A stretch of DNA of 64,000 bases from an uncultured Clostridia bacterium. GTDB lineage: Bacteria > Bacillota > Clostridia > UMGS1883. The position numbers were made by a program, and so were the translations under genes. This document shows, piece by piece, positions 32,421 to 41,910 of this stretch. The stretch spans positions 340,465-404,464 of the forward strand of contig CANQRB010000002.1 in NCBI GenBank assembly GCA_947626145.1. Reading direction: 5' to 3'. Under the pieces are notes generated by a model that was not told where the DNA came from, ran no database searches, and saw only the letters and a program-made list of their open reading frames with translations. The stretch's first letter is position 1; every line of letters begins with the position of its first letter.

Positions 32421-33541
32421 TGTCTTTACACGCATTGTTGTCCGCGTCGTCCAGCCACAGATGGCTGGCCTGCCCTCCCTCGGCGCGGCTCTGCGAGAGC
32501 TTCGGGGACAAGGGCAGCGAGTACGCCGCCGAGGGCACGGACGCGCACACCCTCTGCGAGTATAAGCTCCGTAAGGCCCTCGGAGAAAAAGTCAAAGACC
32601 CCACGGAAAATCTCGAATTCTATGACTCCGAAATGGAGCGGTGCGCCGAGGACTACGCGGCCTACGTCTTGGAGCTGGTTGAGAAAGTCCGGGCCGTTTG
32701 TCTCGACCCGGTGGTGCTTGTGGAGCAGCGGCTGGACTATTCCCGCTTCGTGGAGTCAGGCTTCGGCACCGGCGACTGTGTCGTCATCGGCGATGGAACC
32801 CTCCATGTGGTGGACTACAAGCACGGGAAAGGCGTGGAGGTATCTGCGGAAAGAAATCCGCAGATGATGTGTTATGCGTTGGGGGCGATGGAGCTGTTTG
32901 ACGGCATATACGACATAGATACTGTGACCATGACAATTTTTCAGCCCCGCAGGGAAAACGTCAGTGTGTTTACAATGACAAAGGCCGATCTTTACTCATG
33001 GGCGGAAAATGTCCTCGCTCCGACCGCGAAGCTGGCATACGCCGGCGAGGGTGAGTTCAGCGCCGGGGAACACTGCCGGTTCTGCAAGGCCAAAGCTATT
33101 TGCCGTAAACGGGCGGAGTACAACCTTGAACTGGCGAGGTACGACTTTCAGCCGCCGTCGCTTCTTGAGGACGACGAGGTCGCCGCCATACTTGGAAAGG
33201 CCGGGGAGCTGGCCGCATGGGTGGAGGACGTCCGGGAGTACGCGCTCAGGCTGGCGGTGAGCGGAAAGGAATGGCCGGGCTGGAAGCTGGTCGAGGGCCG
33301 CTCCAACAGGAGATATACCGATGAGACGGTGGTGGCCGAGACGGTGGTGAAGGCCGGACTTGACCCATACGAACATAAAGTGCTCGGCATAACCGCTATG
33401 GAGAAAATGCTGGGCAAGGGCCGATTTGATGAGCTTCTCGGCGGTCTGACGTTCAAGCCGCGGGGAAAGCCCACGCTGGTGCCGGAGAGCGATAAACGTC
33501 CGGCCATAAATACCGCAAAAACAGATTTTGAAGAAATTTAG
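32420..33541 (+). CDS. DUF2800 protein, Cas4/RecB-like nuclease
   Basis: The protein has 373 residues. The N terminus 'LLSASSSHRWLACPPSARLCE' and 'AAEGTDAHTLCEYKL' are DUF2800 hallmarks. A PD-(D/E)XK core is suggested by 'DCVVIGDGTLHVVDYKHGKG'. A CxxC...C segment ('HCRFCKAKAICRKRAEY') recalls the iron-sulphur cysteines of Cas4/AddB. It probably works in phage recombination or replication as an exonuclease. The gene overlaps the stop before it (TGATG) and lies 12 bp before the DUF2815 gene, its usual neighbour. Confidence 0.88.
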   Translation: MSLHALLSASSSHRWLACPPSARLCESFGDKGSEYAAEGTDAHTLCEYKLRKALGEKVKDPTENLEFYDSEMERCAEDYAAYVLELVEKVRAVCLDPVVLVEQRLDYSRFVESGFGTGDCVVIGDGTLHVVDYKHGKGVEVSAERNPQMMCYALGAMELFDGIYDIDTVTMTIFQPRRENVSVFTMTKADLYSWAENVLAPTAKLAYAGEGEFSAGEHCRFCKAKAICRKRAEYNLELARYDFQPPSLLEDDEVAAILGKAGELAAWVEDVREYALRLAVSGKEWPGWKLVEGRSNRRYTDETVVAETVVKAGLDPYEHKVLGITAMEKMLGKGRFDELLGGLTFKPRGKPTLVPESDKRPAINTAKTDFEEI

Positions 33542-33553
33542 GAGGTAAACATT

Positions 33554-34117
33554 ATGTCAACAATCGTAAATCCCACAAAGGTGATCACCGGTCCCCGGAC
33601 ACGCTGGAGCTACGCCAACGTCTGGGAGCCAAAGTCCATCAACGGCGGCACGCCGAAATACTCGGTGTCACTCATCATACCCAAGTCCGACACCGCCACG
33701 GTCGCGAAGATAAAGGCCGCTATTGAGGCGGCGTATCAGGACGGGCAGGCCAAGCTCAAGGGCAGCGGAAAATCCGTTCCCTCCCTCGCCTCGCTTAAAA
33801 CGCCTCTGCGGGACGGCGACATCGACAGGCCCGATGATCCCGCCTACGAGAACAGTTACTTCATAAACGCCAACTCCGCCACGGCTCCCGGCATAGTGGA
33901 CGCCGACCGCAATCCCATACTCACCCATTCCGAGGTATACAGCGGAGTGTACGGCAGAGCCAGCATCAATTTCTATGCCTTCAACTCCAACGGAAATAAG
34001 GGAATTGCCTGCGGACTCAATAATCTCCAGAAAATAGCCGACGGAGAGCCGCTCGGCGGCAAGATAAGCGCCGAGATGGATTTCGCGGACGATGACGATG
34101 AGGACTTCCTCGGATGA
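33554..34117 (+). CDS. DUF2815 protein, putative phage single-stranded DNA-binding protein
   Basis: The protein has 187 residues, starting 'MSTIVNPTKVITGPRTRWSY', with 'PKYSVSLIIPKSDT', 'NANSATAPGIVDADRNPI' and the acidic tail 'FADDDDEDFLG' typical of this family. An acidic C-terminal tip is also typical of ssDNA-binding proteins. Its place between a DUF2800 nuclease and DNA polymerase supports a replication role. TTAGGAGG precedes the start. It overlaps the polymerase gene by 4 bp. Confidence 0.87.
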   Translation: MSTIVNPTKVITGPRTRWSYANVWEPKSINGGTPKYSVSLIIPKSDTATVAKIKAAIEAAYQDGQAKLKGSGKSVPSLASLKTPLRDGDIDRPDDPAYENSYFINANSATAPGIVDADRNPILTHSEVYSGVYGRASINFYAFNSNGNKGIACGLNNLQKIADGEPLGGKISAEMDFADDDDEDFLG

Positions 34118-37026
34118 GGTCCATGTCCATAGATATTGAAACGTACAGCAGCGTAGACCTCGCCAAAAGCGGGGTTTACCGCTACTGCGAGTCCCCGGAT
34201 TTTGAAATACTGCTGTTTGGATACTCGGTTGACGGCGGCACCGTGGAGGTCATTGACCTTGCAAACGGTGAAAAGATACCGGAGGAGATACTTGAGGCTC
34301 TAATCGATGAGTCTGTTGTTAAGTGGGCATTTAATGCGAATTATGAACGCGTCACTTTGTCCCGTTATCTACATAATCTCGGAAAGAGCCTCGACAAGTT
34401 CCACGACAGACATCCAATGTCTGTGGAGTGCGCGAGATTCCTTAATCCCCGCTCATGGCGATGCACTATGGTCTGGTCAGCATACATGGGACTGCCACTC
34501 TCCCTTGAGGGAGTGGGCACAGTACTGAAGCTGGACAAGCAGAAGCTCACCGAGGGCAAAGAACTGATAAGGTACTTCTGTGTCCCCTGCTCTCCGACAG
34601 GAGTCAACGGCGGCAGGACGCGAAATCTGCCGTCCCACGCCCCGGAAAAGTGGGAAAGGTTCAAGGCGTACAACAAGCGGGACGTTGAGACCGAGATGTC
34701 CATTCAGACGAGACTCGCAAAGTTCCCCGTGCCGGAGTTCGTGTGGGAGGAATACCATCTCGATCAGGTGATAAACGACAGAGGTGTTCGGTTGGATATG
34801 GATTTGGTAAAGCGGGCTATTGAAATGGACGAGCACTCACGCGCCGAGCTTACCGAGGCCATGCGCAGGCTGACCGACTTTGAAAATCCCAACTCCGTCA
34901 CGCAGATGAAGCGGTGGCTGTCGGACAATGGCTTAGAGACAGACACTCTCGGCAAAAAGGCGGTGGCGGAGCTGCTCAAAACCGCGCCGGAACCCCTCCG
35001 CGACGTGCTGACCCTGCGCCGGCAGCTCGCCAAATCCAGCGTCAGGAAGTATGCGACTATGGAGAACGCGGTCTGTTCAGACGGCAGAGCGAGGGGAATG
35101 TTCCGGTTTTACGGAGCGAACCGCTCCGGGCGATGGTGCTTGACCGGGGATCATGAGATTCTTACCGAAAATGGCTGGCTCCGATTCGATGAATGGAGCG
35201 GAGGGAAAATCGCCTGCTGGAATCCGTACGGGGAAACTATTTCATTTCAAAATGCGGCTTCACTCTCATTCCCGTACTCTGGAAAAATGTATGAATACAG
35301 CGACAAACGAATTGCGCAGATCAGTACACCGGACCACAAAATGTATGTCAAACGTCGGTATGACGCCGGTTGGGAAACGGATACGGTAGAGAATATGCAA
35401 TCCTATCGACCGAGCATTCCCTTTACAGGATATCGATACACGGTTTCCGGATTGGAACAGGAAAAACTGCGTGTCCTCATAATGGTACAGGCGGACGGAT
35501 GCTTTGCGGAAGACGGAAGCGTACAGCTGGGATTCACAAAACAGCGAAAAGCAGAAAGGTGTAAACGGCTGTTAAGAAGCGCTGGGATTTCATTCGTTTA
35601 TAAAGTTTATGAAAACAACCCCAAGCCGCGCCATCAATATAAAATATTTTCCCGTGATATTCCAATGTGGCTCAGGCTGTTTCGGAATAAAACATTCGGG
35701 ACATGGCTGTTCAATGAAAGCGCGGATGTGTTTTTTGATGAACTTGCTTATTGGGACGGATATCGCAGCGGGCCCAACAGCATCCAGTATACCACCTGCA
35801 ACAAGCAAAATGCGGATATCATTCAGGCGTTTGCTCATCTGAGTGGTCGAGCGGCGCAGATGAAGGTAAAGGATCGAAGAGAACAACATCCAAATTGGAA
35901 CACTGCCTATGTACTGGATATATGGCTTACACCAAAAAACTGCCATGAAATCCGCACAAAGGCGAAATCCATGGACTTTAATGGTACTGTGTACTGTGCG
36001 GAAACATCCACCGGATTTTTCTTAGTACGCCGAAACGGGAAAGTTTGGGTGACCGGAAACAGCGGCAGACTTATACAATTGCAAAATCTGCCTAAGAACC
36101 AGCTCCCCGACCTGGAACAGGCTCGCGCTCTGGTCAAGGACGGGAATTACGACGCGGTAAAGATGCTCTATGACGATGTGCCGGACACACTCTCCCAGCT
36201 GATACGGACGGCGTTTATTCCGAGGGAAAACGCCAAGTTCATCGTGGCCGACTTTTCGGCGATAGAAGCGCGGGTCATAGCGTGGCTTGCTGGAGAGAAG
36301 TGGAGGCAGAAGGTATTTGACAACGGCGGCGACATCTACTGCGCGTCAGCCTCGCAGATGTTCAAAGTCCCGGTGGAAAAGCACGGCGTCAATGGGCATC
36401 TGCGGCAGAAAGGAAAGATAGCGGAGCTGGCGTTGGGCTATGGCGGGAGCGTGGGAGCGTTGAAGGCTATGGGCGCACTGGAAATGGGACTTAAGGAGTA
36501 CGAGCTTAAACCGCTTGTGGATGCGTGGCGCTCCTCAAATCCGAATATAGTCCGGCTATGGTGGGACGTTGACCGGGCTGTCACAGCCGCTGTCCGGAAT
36601 AAGTCCGCCGAAAGCACACACGGCCTCAGCTTCATATACCGCGGCGGGATGTTGTTTATTGAACTGCCCTCCGGCCGGCGGCTGGCATACGTCAGACCGA
36701 GGGTCGAGGAGAACTCCTTCGGCGGCGAATGCGTCACATACGAGGGCGCCGGAGCCGGAAAAAAGTGGGGACGAATAGAGACCTTCGGCGGTAAGATGGT
36801 TGAGAACATTGTGCAGGCCACGGCCAGAGATATTCTGGTGTATGCCATGAAAACTCTTAGATACTGCAATATAGTGATGCACGTTCACGATGAGATTATT
36901 ATAGAGGCCGATAAGCGAATGTCCGTGGAGGCGGTATGCGAACAGATGAGCCGCACGCCTCCGTGGGCCGAGGGGCTGCGGCTCCGGGCGGACGGTTACG
37001 AAACCGTGTTTTACAAGAAAGACTGA
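34114..37026 (+). CDS. Family-A phage DNA polymerase interrupted by an intein
   Basis: The precursor has 970 residues; 662 remain after removal of the intein at residues 342-649. The N-terminal 3'-5' exonuclease begins 'MRSMSIDIETYSSVDLAKSG' (D7, E9). The polymerase has motif A 'FIVADFSAIEARVIAWLAGE', motif B 'RQKGKIAELALGYGG' and motif C 'MHVHDEIII'. The intein sits at GRW/SGRLIQLQNLP, the conserved primer-template motif, so splicing is required for function. The start overlaps the DUF2815 gene. It should replicate the phage genome. Confidence 0.95.
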   Translation: MRSMSIDIETYSSVDLAKSGVYRYCESPDFEILLFGYSVDGGTVEVIDLANGEKIPEEILEALIDESVVKWAFNANYERVTLSRYLHNLGKSLDKFHDRHPMSVECARFLNPRSWRCTMVWSAYMGLPLSLEGVGTVLKLDKQKLTEGKELIRYFCVPCSPTGVNGGRTRNLPSHAPEKWERFKAYNKRDVETEMSIQTRLAKFPVPEFVWEEYHLDQVINDRGVRLDMDLVKRAIEMDEHSRAELTEAMRRLTDFENPNSVTQMKRWLSDNGLETDTLGKKAVAELLKTAPEPLRDVLTLRRQLAKSSVRKYATMENAVCSDGRARGMFRFYGANRSGRWCLTGDHEILTENGWLRFDEWSGGKIACWNPYGETISFQNAASLSFPYSGKMYEYSDKRIAQISTPDHKMYVKRRYDAGWETDTVENMQSYRPSIPFTGYRYTVSGLEQEKLRVLIMVQADGCFAEDGSVQLGFTKQRKAERCKRLLRSAGISFVYKVYENNPKPRHQYKIFSRDIPMWLRLFRNKTFGTWLFNESADVFFDELAYWDGYRSGPNSIQYTTCNKQNADIIQAFAHLSGRAAQMKVKDRREQHPNWNTAYVLDIWLTPKNCHEIRTKAKSMDFNGTVYCAETSTGFFLVRRNGKVWVTGNSGRLIQLQNLPKNQLPDLEQARALVKDGNYDAVKMLYDDVPDTLSQLIRTAFIPRENAKFIVADFSAIEARVIAWLAGEKWRQKVFDNGGDIYCASASQMFKVPVEKHGVNGHLRQKGKIAELALGYGGSVGALKAMGALEMGLKEYELKPLVDAWRSSNPNIVRLWWDVDRAVTAAVRNKSAESTHGLSFIYRGGMLFIELPSGRRLAYVRPRVEENSFGGECVTYEGAGAGKKWGRIETFGGKMVENIVQATARDILVYAMKTLRYCNIVMHVHDEIIIEADKRMSVEAVCEQMSRTPPWAEGLRLRADGYETVFYKKD
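35137..36060 (+). other. Intein in DNA polymerase (308 residues)
   Basis: Intein residue 1 is Cys (CLTGDHEILTENGW, block A). Block B has TPDH at 64-67. LAGLIDADG-like helices are at 112-123 (RVLIMVQADGCF) and 199-210 (FFDELAYWDGYR). Block F is 'GTVYCAETSTGFFLVRR', and the end is VTGN followed by Ser as the +1 residue. Asn308 and Ser+1 are intact, while the usual penultimate His is Gly, as in several phage inteins. The first LAGLIDADG motif is poorly conserved, so homing activity is uncertain. The DNA is richer in A+T than the exteins. Confidence 0.93.
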
Positions 37027-37035
37027 GGTGAGATT

Positions 37036-37461
37036 ATGTGTATAAGCAAACTGAACGCCGAGCGGTACAGCGACCCTACCGCTTACGAGGCGCTGACAAA
37101 TATCCGCAAGGAGGAAAAGGCGGCGAGGGTCTACCGTCCGCTTGTATATATCTGTTCCCCATATTCCGGCGACATCGCCGCCAATGTGGAGGCGGCCCGG
37201 AGATACAGCCGATTTGCGGTGGACAGGATGGCGATCCCCATCACGCCTCACCTGTTGTACCCGCAGTTCCTCAATGACTCCGACCCTGCGGAACGTGAGC
37301 TGGGGATGTCCTTTGGCAATGTCCTGATGAGCAAATGCTCTCAGCTATGGGTGTTCGGAGAAAAGACGACCGAGGGCATGGTGCGGGAGATAGCCCGCGC
37401 AAGGCGCAAGGGCATAACGGTCAGATATTTTTCGGAGGCTTTGGAGGAGGTCCGCAATTAA
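37036..37461 (+). CDS. DUF4406-like protein (nucleoside 2-deoxyribosyltransferase fold)
   Basis: The protein has 141 residues. 'VYICSPYSGDIAANVEAARR', 'PITPHLLYPQFLND', 'ERELGMSFGNVLMSKCSQLW' and 'EGMVREIARARRKG' match the DUF4406 pattern, related to deoxyribosyltransferase/TIR-like folds that bind nucleotides. In a phage it may act on nucleotide pools, but the reaction is unknown. It sits 9 bp after the polymerase gene and its stop overlaps the next start. Confidence 0.75.
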   Translation: MCISKLNAERYSDPTAYEALTNIRKEEKAARVYRPLVYICSPYSGDIAANVEAARRYSRFAVDRMAIPITPHLLYPQFLNDSDPAERELGMSFGNVLMSKCSQLWVFGEKTTEGMVREIARARRKGITVRYFSEALEEVRN

Positions 37462-39743
37462 TGTTTACAATATATTACTCAGATGTGCTCGGTCAGGCCG
37501 AGAACTGTCTGTATCCTCATAAGGCGGAGATCACCGATAAGGCGTCGCTGGTCAAAGCCGTAAGCCGCGATTATGTTTGCGCGGAGTATATGAACAACTA
37601 CAGAAGCGGAGACAATTTTCTCGGCAGTGACTGTCTCGCTGTAGATTGCGACAACGACCACTCCGAAAATCCGGCGAAGTGGGTCACACCGAATGATGTG
37701 GCGGCCGCTTTTCCCGGTGTGACCTTTGCCGTTCATTACAGCCGCTTCAACCTTCGAGAGAAAAACGGGAAACTGGCACGACCAAAGTTCCATGTTCTGT
37801 TCCCCATTGACTATGTGGCCGACGCCGAGCTTTACAGCTCCATGAAGAAACTGGTCAATTCCATTTTCCCATACTTCGACACGCAGGCTTTGGACGCGGC
37901 GCGGTTTTTCTTCGGTACAAAAAACGCAAAAGTAGAAATTCATGGTGGGAAAATGAATTTGACAGATTTCCTTGATGCTTCGGAGCCGTTCGATGAGAAC
38001 ATGAGCGATGGTAAATATGGCGAACGCGTTATTTCTAAAGGAAGCCGCAACGCCGCCATGTCTCATTTTGCGGGGCGGATCATTAAAAAGTTCGGAGATA
38101 CGGACGAGGCGTATCAAGGATTCCTTGAAGAGGCGGCAAAGTGCGACCCGCCTCTTCCCGCCGGAGAGCTGCAAACGATATGGCGCAGTGCGCGGAAGTA
38201 TTATGAAAAAATCAAAAAGCAGCCCGGCTATGTCAGCCCGGAAGAATATAACGGGGACGCAAAATGGGAGGAGCCGCTGCCGTTTGAAAGCGAGAAGATG
38301 CCGGATTTTCCAATCGACGCTCTGCCTTCGGTTTTACGGGATTATGCCGCGGAGGTTGGCAAATCGACCCAGACGCCGGTGGATATGGCGGCCGTCGCCT
38401 GCCTTACCGCCTGCTCGGCGTGCATGAGAAATCTATATAAGGTCGAGGGAAAATCGGACTGGATGGAACCGACAAATCTTTACAGTGTCATCATAGCGGA
38501 GCCATCAGAAAGGAAGTCATCGGTTATACGTTTCATCACAAAGCCGATTGATGACTTTATCGACGAGTTCAACAAAGCTCACAGCGTGGATATCGAAATG
38601 TCGAGGGCGCGGAGACAGAGACTTGAAAATAAGAAGAACAGCCTTATTTCCCAAAGAAAAAACAAAGGTGAAGAGAAGTGCTCGGAGGATTTTGACGACG
38701 CCTTGAGGAGTATAGTGGATCAAATCGTAAATTTCAAGGACATAAAGCCTATGAGGGTCTATGTTGACGATGTTACACCGGAAAAGCTGACCGAGGCGCT
38801 TGCCGAAAACGACAGCGCGATTTCCATAATATCATCGGAGGGCGGCATCTTTGATGTGCTGTCAGGGACGTATTCAAACAAGGTGAACATAGATGTGTTC
38901 CTGAAAGCGTATTCGGGAGAAAACATATCCGTCGACAGAATTATGCGTCAGTCGATATCGGTGAGAAACGCCTGTCTCACGATACTTCTCTCGGCACAGC
39001 CTATCGTGATAAGTGAGCTTATGAGCAACAAAAAATTCCGCCATAGAGGGTTAACGGCGAGATTTCTTTACACCACGCCGAGATCACTTGTGGGTTCACG
39101 GTCGCTTAACTGTGAACCCGTGTCGGCGGCGACAGCGTCAAAATACAAATCGTTGATATATAACATTCTTCAAGAGCAGCGCCACGGCGAGGCTGAAATC
39201 ATACATCTTACAAACAATGCCAAACAGACGCTGAGTGATTTTTATGACTGGGTAGAGAAAAGACTCGCGGGTGAATTCTCAATGTACAGCGACTGGCTCG
39301 GCAAGCTCGTGGGCAATACTCTGCGCATTGCGGGAGTGCTTGCACGGTGCAGTGTTTTCAAAAAGGATATCGGTGACGCCATATTCGAGTGCGACAACGA
39401 TGTTGTGATCGACGATGAAATAATGAACAGCGCCATAAAAATAGGCAGGTATTTCCTTGTACACGCGGTAAGCGCCTATGGCAGCATGGGCATAAGGTCT
39501 GATTTTAAGACGCTTCTTATGGTGCTTGAAAAGCTCAAAGAAAAAAGGCCGACATCCGTCACGCGCAGAGACATAATGAGATTTTGCCACTGGGTAAGCT
39601 CGGCGGACGAGGCGCAGAATATTTTGAACAGCCTTGAGGATTACGGTTATGTCAGAATGACCGCCGTAGACATCTCAGACAAATTGCGCTGCGGCAGGCC
39701 GAAAAACGCTGTTTATTCGGTCAACCCAAAAATATTTGAATAA
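37461..39743 (+). CDS. Phage primase with DUF3987-type helicase-like region
   Basis: The protein has 760 residues. The N-terminal third ('GSDCLAVDCDNDHSENPAKW', 'YSRFNLREKNGKLARPKFHV', 'ALDAARFFFGTKNA') resembles archaeo-eukaryotic-type primases of phages. The C-terminal two thirds carry a DUF3987 region: 'YSVIIAEPSERKSSVIRFI' in P-loop position, 'VYVDDVTPEKLTEALAEN', 'SIISSEGGIFDVLSGTY', 'HRGLTARFLYTTP'. The start at 37461 (TAATG overlap) follows GGAGGAGG; an upstream in-frame ATG at 37335 lies inside the previous gene. It should prime and unwind phage DNA. Confidence 0.82.
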   Translation: MFTIYYSDVLGQAENCLYPHKAEITDKASLVKAVSRDYVCAEYMNNYRSGDNFLGSDCLAVDCDNDHSENPAKWVTPNDVAAAFPGVTFAVHYSRFNLREKNGKLARPKFHVLFPIDYVADAELYSSMKKLVNSIFPYFDTQALDAARFFFGTKNAKVEIHGGKMNLTDFLDASEPFDENMSDGKYGERVISKGSRNAAMSHFAGRIIKKFGDTDEAYQGFLEEAAKCDPPLPAGELQTIWRSARKYYEKIKKQPGYVSPEEYNGDAKWEEPLPFESEKMPDFPIDALPSVLRDYAAEVGKSTQTPVDMAAVACLTACSACMRNLYKVEGKSDWMEPTNLYSVIIAEPSERKSSVIRFITKPIDDFIDEFNKAHSVDIEMSRARRQRLENKKNSLISQRKNKGEEKCSEDFDDALRSIVDQIVNFKDIKPMRVYVDDVTPEKLTEALAENDSAISIISSEGGIFDVLSGTYSNKVNIDVFLKAYSGENISVDRIMRQSISVRNACLTILLSAQPIVISELMSNKKFRHRGLTARFLYTTPRSLVGSRSLNCEPVSAATASKYKSLIYNILQEQRHGEAEIIHLTNNAKQTLSDFYDWVEKRLAGEFSMYSDWLGKLVGNTLRIAGVLARCSVFKKDIGDAIFECDNDVVIDDEIMNSAIKIGRYFLVHAVSAYGSMGIRSDFKTLLMVLEKLKEKRPTSVTRRDIMRFCHWVSSADEAQNILNSLEDYGYVRMTAVDISDKLRCGRPKNAVYSVNPKIFE

Positions 39744-39762
39744 TTTAGTCATGAAAACGGCT

Positions 39763-39874
39763 TTTTGTCACGTTGTCCGCAGTGCAATATTAGTATATTG
39801 TATATAAAAAACTATATAAATAAATAATTATTATTTATATAGATATCTAAGACAGCTGTGACAACGTGACAAAA
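39763..39874. other. Candidate phage replication origin or regulatory node
   Basis: A perfect 15-bp inverted repeat (TTTTGTCACGTTGTC at 39763-39777 and GACAACGTGACAAAA at 39860-39874) flanks about 80 bp that is almost pure A+T and contains a near-perfect 31-bp palindrome at about 39811-39841. It lies directly after the primase gene in the only long intergenic gap of the replication module. Origins often have such a layout, but no experiment supports it here. Confidence 0.45.
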
Positions 39875-39894
39875 CTATCAGACAGGAGGATTTT

Positions 39895-40233
39895 ATGATG
39901 TTAAACAGATCAAAAAGAACGATAGAGAAATACAAGCTTGCCGGAGCGGAGACGCGGCTGTTTAAAGCTCTCTGTGCGAGGCTTGCCGTAGATGTCGGTT
40001 GTGTGCTTTCGAATTCGGATATGGACAAGCTCATAAGGGCAATCGACAGAATTCATGAGGTATGTTCAAGAGCGGAGGACAATATGTTCCGTGATCACCC
40101 GGAGGTTTCCAATGAATACCTTGATGTGTTCTATGGCGATATGGGCTTTGAACCGAGAAATGAAGTGGACAGGGACGTTATCGAGATAGCGAGGAATATT
40201 GCAAATGAGCTCTTTGAGAGAAAAAACCATTGA
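39895..40233 (+). CDS. Phage protein of unknown function
   Basis: The protein has 112 residues, mostly helical: 'RTIEKYKLAGAETRLFKALC', 'DMDKLIRAIDRIHEVCSRAE', 'DRDVIEIARNIANELFERKN'. AGGAGG is 6 bp before the start. Its end overlaps the VRR-NUC gene, so the two are co-translated. No known domain recognised. Confidence 0.65.
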   Translation: MMLNRSKRTIEKYKLAGAETRLFKALCARLAVDVGCVLSNSDMDKLIRAIDRIHEVCSRAEDNMFRDHPEVSNEYLDVFYGDMGFEPRNEVDRDVIEIARNIANELFERKNH

Positions 40234-40525
40234 ACAAAAGTTAGCAAAAACTGTCAAGGGCCTCGGCGGACTCTGCCTTAAGCTGGTGTGTCCGGGCCTT
40301 GACGGGATGCCGGACAGACTCGTGCTGTTGCCCGGTGGACGGATTGCCTTTGTGGAGCTTAAGGCTCCCGGTAGAAAGTCCCGGACTCTTCAGATTTCGC
40401 GGCACAGCCTGCTTCGGCGGATGGGCTTTAAGGTGTATGTTATTGACGGCATGGATCAGATCGGAGGGATGCTTGATGAAATACAATGTGACCGGTGTGG
40501 CAAATTGTTTGAAAGCGAGGGATAA
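40205..40525 (+). CDS. VRR-NUC domain nuclease
   Basis: The protein has 106 residues and shows the compact VRR-NUC pattern: an N-terminal helix with Glu (REKTIEQKLAKTV), 'GLDGMPDRLVLLPGGRIAFVELK' with the catalytic Asp and ExK, and 'RRMGFKVYVIDGMDQI'. Stand-alone VRR-NUC proteins are structure-selective DNases found beside phage helicases. It overlaps the previous gene by 29 bp and starts 3 bp before the helicase context. The reaction on branched phage DNA is inferred. Confidence 0.9.
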   Translation: MSSLREKTIEQKLAKTVKGLGGLCLKLVCPGLDGMPDRLVLLPGGRIAFVELKAPGRKSRTLQISRHSLLRRMGFKVYVIDGMDQIGGMLDEIQCDRCGKLFESEG

Positions 40526-40527
40526 AC

Positions 40528-41910
40528 ATGGAAGATTTGTTAAGCAAGGATGATTTACACGAATACCAAAGGTATAGCGCAAACTTCATTGAAGGCCATC
40601 CAATATCGGCGCTCCTGCTTGACTGCGGCCTTGGTAAAACGGTGATAACGCTCACCGCTCTTGATGAATTGCTGTTTGACAGTTATGATATTCACCGTGT
40701 CCTTGTAATATGCCCGCTTCGTGTTGGAAACGTGTGGAAAAACGAGGTGGAAAAATGGTCGCATCTTAAAGAACTGATTTTGAGCGTTGCAATCGGAACA
40801 GAGAAAGAGCGTCTTGACGCTTTAAACAGGCGGGCCGACATTTACATAATCAACCGGGAGAACGTGCAGTGGCTCATAGAAGAAAGCCAAATTCCCTTTG
40901 ACTTTGACGCTGTTGTGATAGACGAGCTGTCGTCCTTCAAAAATCATCATACAAAGCGGTTCAGGGCTTTGATGAAGGTAAGACCGGGAGTCAGGCGCAT
41001 GGTGGGGCTGACCGGCACGCCGGCGTCAAACGGCCTGATGGATCTGTGGGCGGAGTTCCGTCTGCTGGACAAGGGACAGCGGCTGGGAAGATTCATCGGC
41101 CGGTACCGCGAAGCCTTCTTTAAGCCCGACAAGCGAAACGGACAGGTCATCTTTTCCTACAAGCCTCTCCCGGGAGCGGAGGACGAGATATACCGGCTCA
41201 TCGGCGACATCACGATTTCCATGAGAGCCGGAGAATATCTCCCCATGCCGGAGCTGGTGACCTCGCCCTTCACCGTCTATCTGTCCGAGGATGAGCGGCA
41301 AAGGTACAAAGCCTTAAAGGACGAGCTGGTTCTGCAGCTTGGCGAAAGCGAGATTACAGCCGCCAACGCCGCAGCACTATCGAATAAGCTGTCCCAGATG
41401 GCAAACGGAGCGATATACTCCGACGGCGGCGAGGTCATTCAAATACATGACCGAAAGCTGGACGCCCTTGAAGACATCATCGAGAGCATGAACGGCAGAC
41501 CGCTCCTCGTGGCGTATTGGTACAAGCACGACCTCCTGCGGATAGCCGAAAGGCTGCGCCAGCTGCATATCCCCTTTGCCAAGCTGGACACGGGCGAAAG
41601 CATAGACCGCTGGAACAACGGCGAGCTTCCCGTGGCTCTGATACATCCGGCCTCAGCGGGGCACGGACTTAATCTTCAGTCAGGCGGAGCGGTGCACGTG
41701 TGGTTTGGCCTGACATGGTCTTTGGAATTGTATCAGCAAACGGTGGCAAGGCTCTGGCGTCAGGGGCAGACGGCTGGGACGGTGGTGGTGCGCCACATTG
41801 TAACCGAGGGGACCATTGACGAGAGAATTTTAAGGGCCGTCAAAAACAAGGACGCGACCCAAGCCTCCCTGCTGGAAGCGGTAAAGGCGGTGATAGAGAA
41901 TGCGGTTTAA
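40528..41910 (+). CDS. SNF2/superfamily 2 DEAD-type helicase
   Basis: The protein has 460 residues, with Walker A in 'LLLDCGLGKTVITLTALDEL', the motif II box DELSSF ('VVIDELSSFKNHHTKRF'), motif III 'GLTGTPASNG', and in the C-terminal lobe 'NLQSGGAVHVWFG' and motif VI 'QQTVARLWRQGQ'. It is the short SNF2-like helicase common in Clostridia phages next to VRR-NUC, presumably a recombination or replication translocase. It starts 2 bp after the nuclease stop. Confidence 0.92.
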   Translation: MEDLLSKDDLHEYQRYSANFIEGHPISALLLDCGLGKTVITLTALDELLFDSYDIHRVLVICPLRVGNVWKNEVEKWSHLKELILSVAIGTEKERLDALNRRADIYIINRENVQWLIEESQIPFDFDAVVIDELSSFKNHHTKRFRALMKVRPGVRRMVGLTGTPASNGLMDLWAEFRLLDKGQRLGRFIGRYREAFFKPDKRNGQVIFSYKPLPGAEDEIYRLIGDITISMRAGEYLPMPELVTSPFTVYLSEDERQRYKALKDELVLQLGESEITAANAAALSNKLSQMANGAIYSDGGEVIQIHDRKLDALEDIIESMNGRPLLVAYWYKHDLLRIAERLRQLHIPFAKLDTGESIDRWNNGELPVALIHPASAGHGLNLQSGGAVHVWFGLTWSLELYQQTVARLWRQGQTAGTVVVRHIVTEGTIDERILRAVKNKDATQASLLEAVKAVIENAV

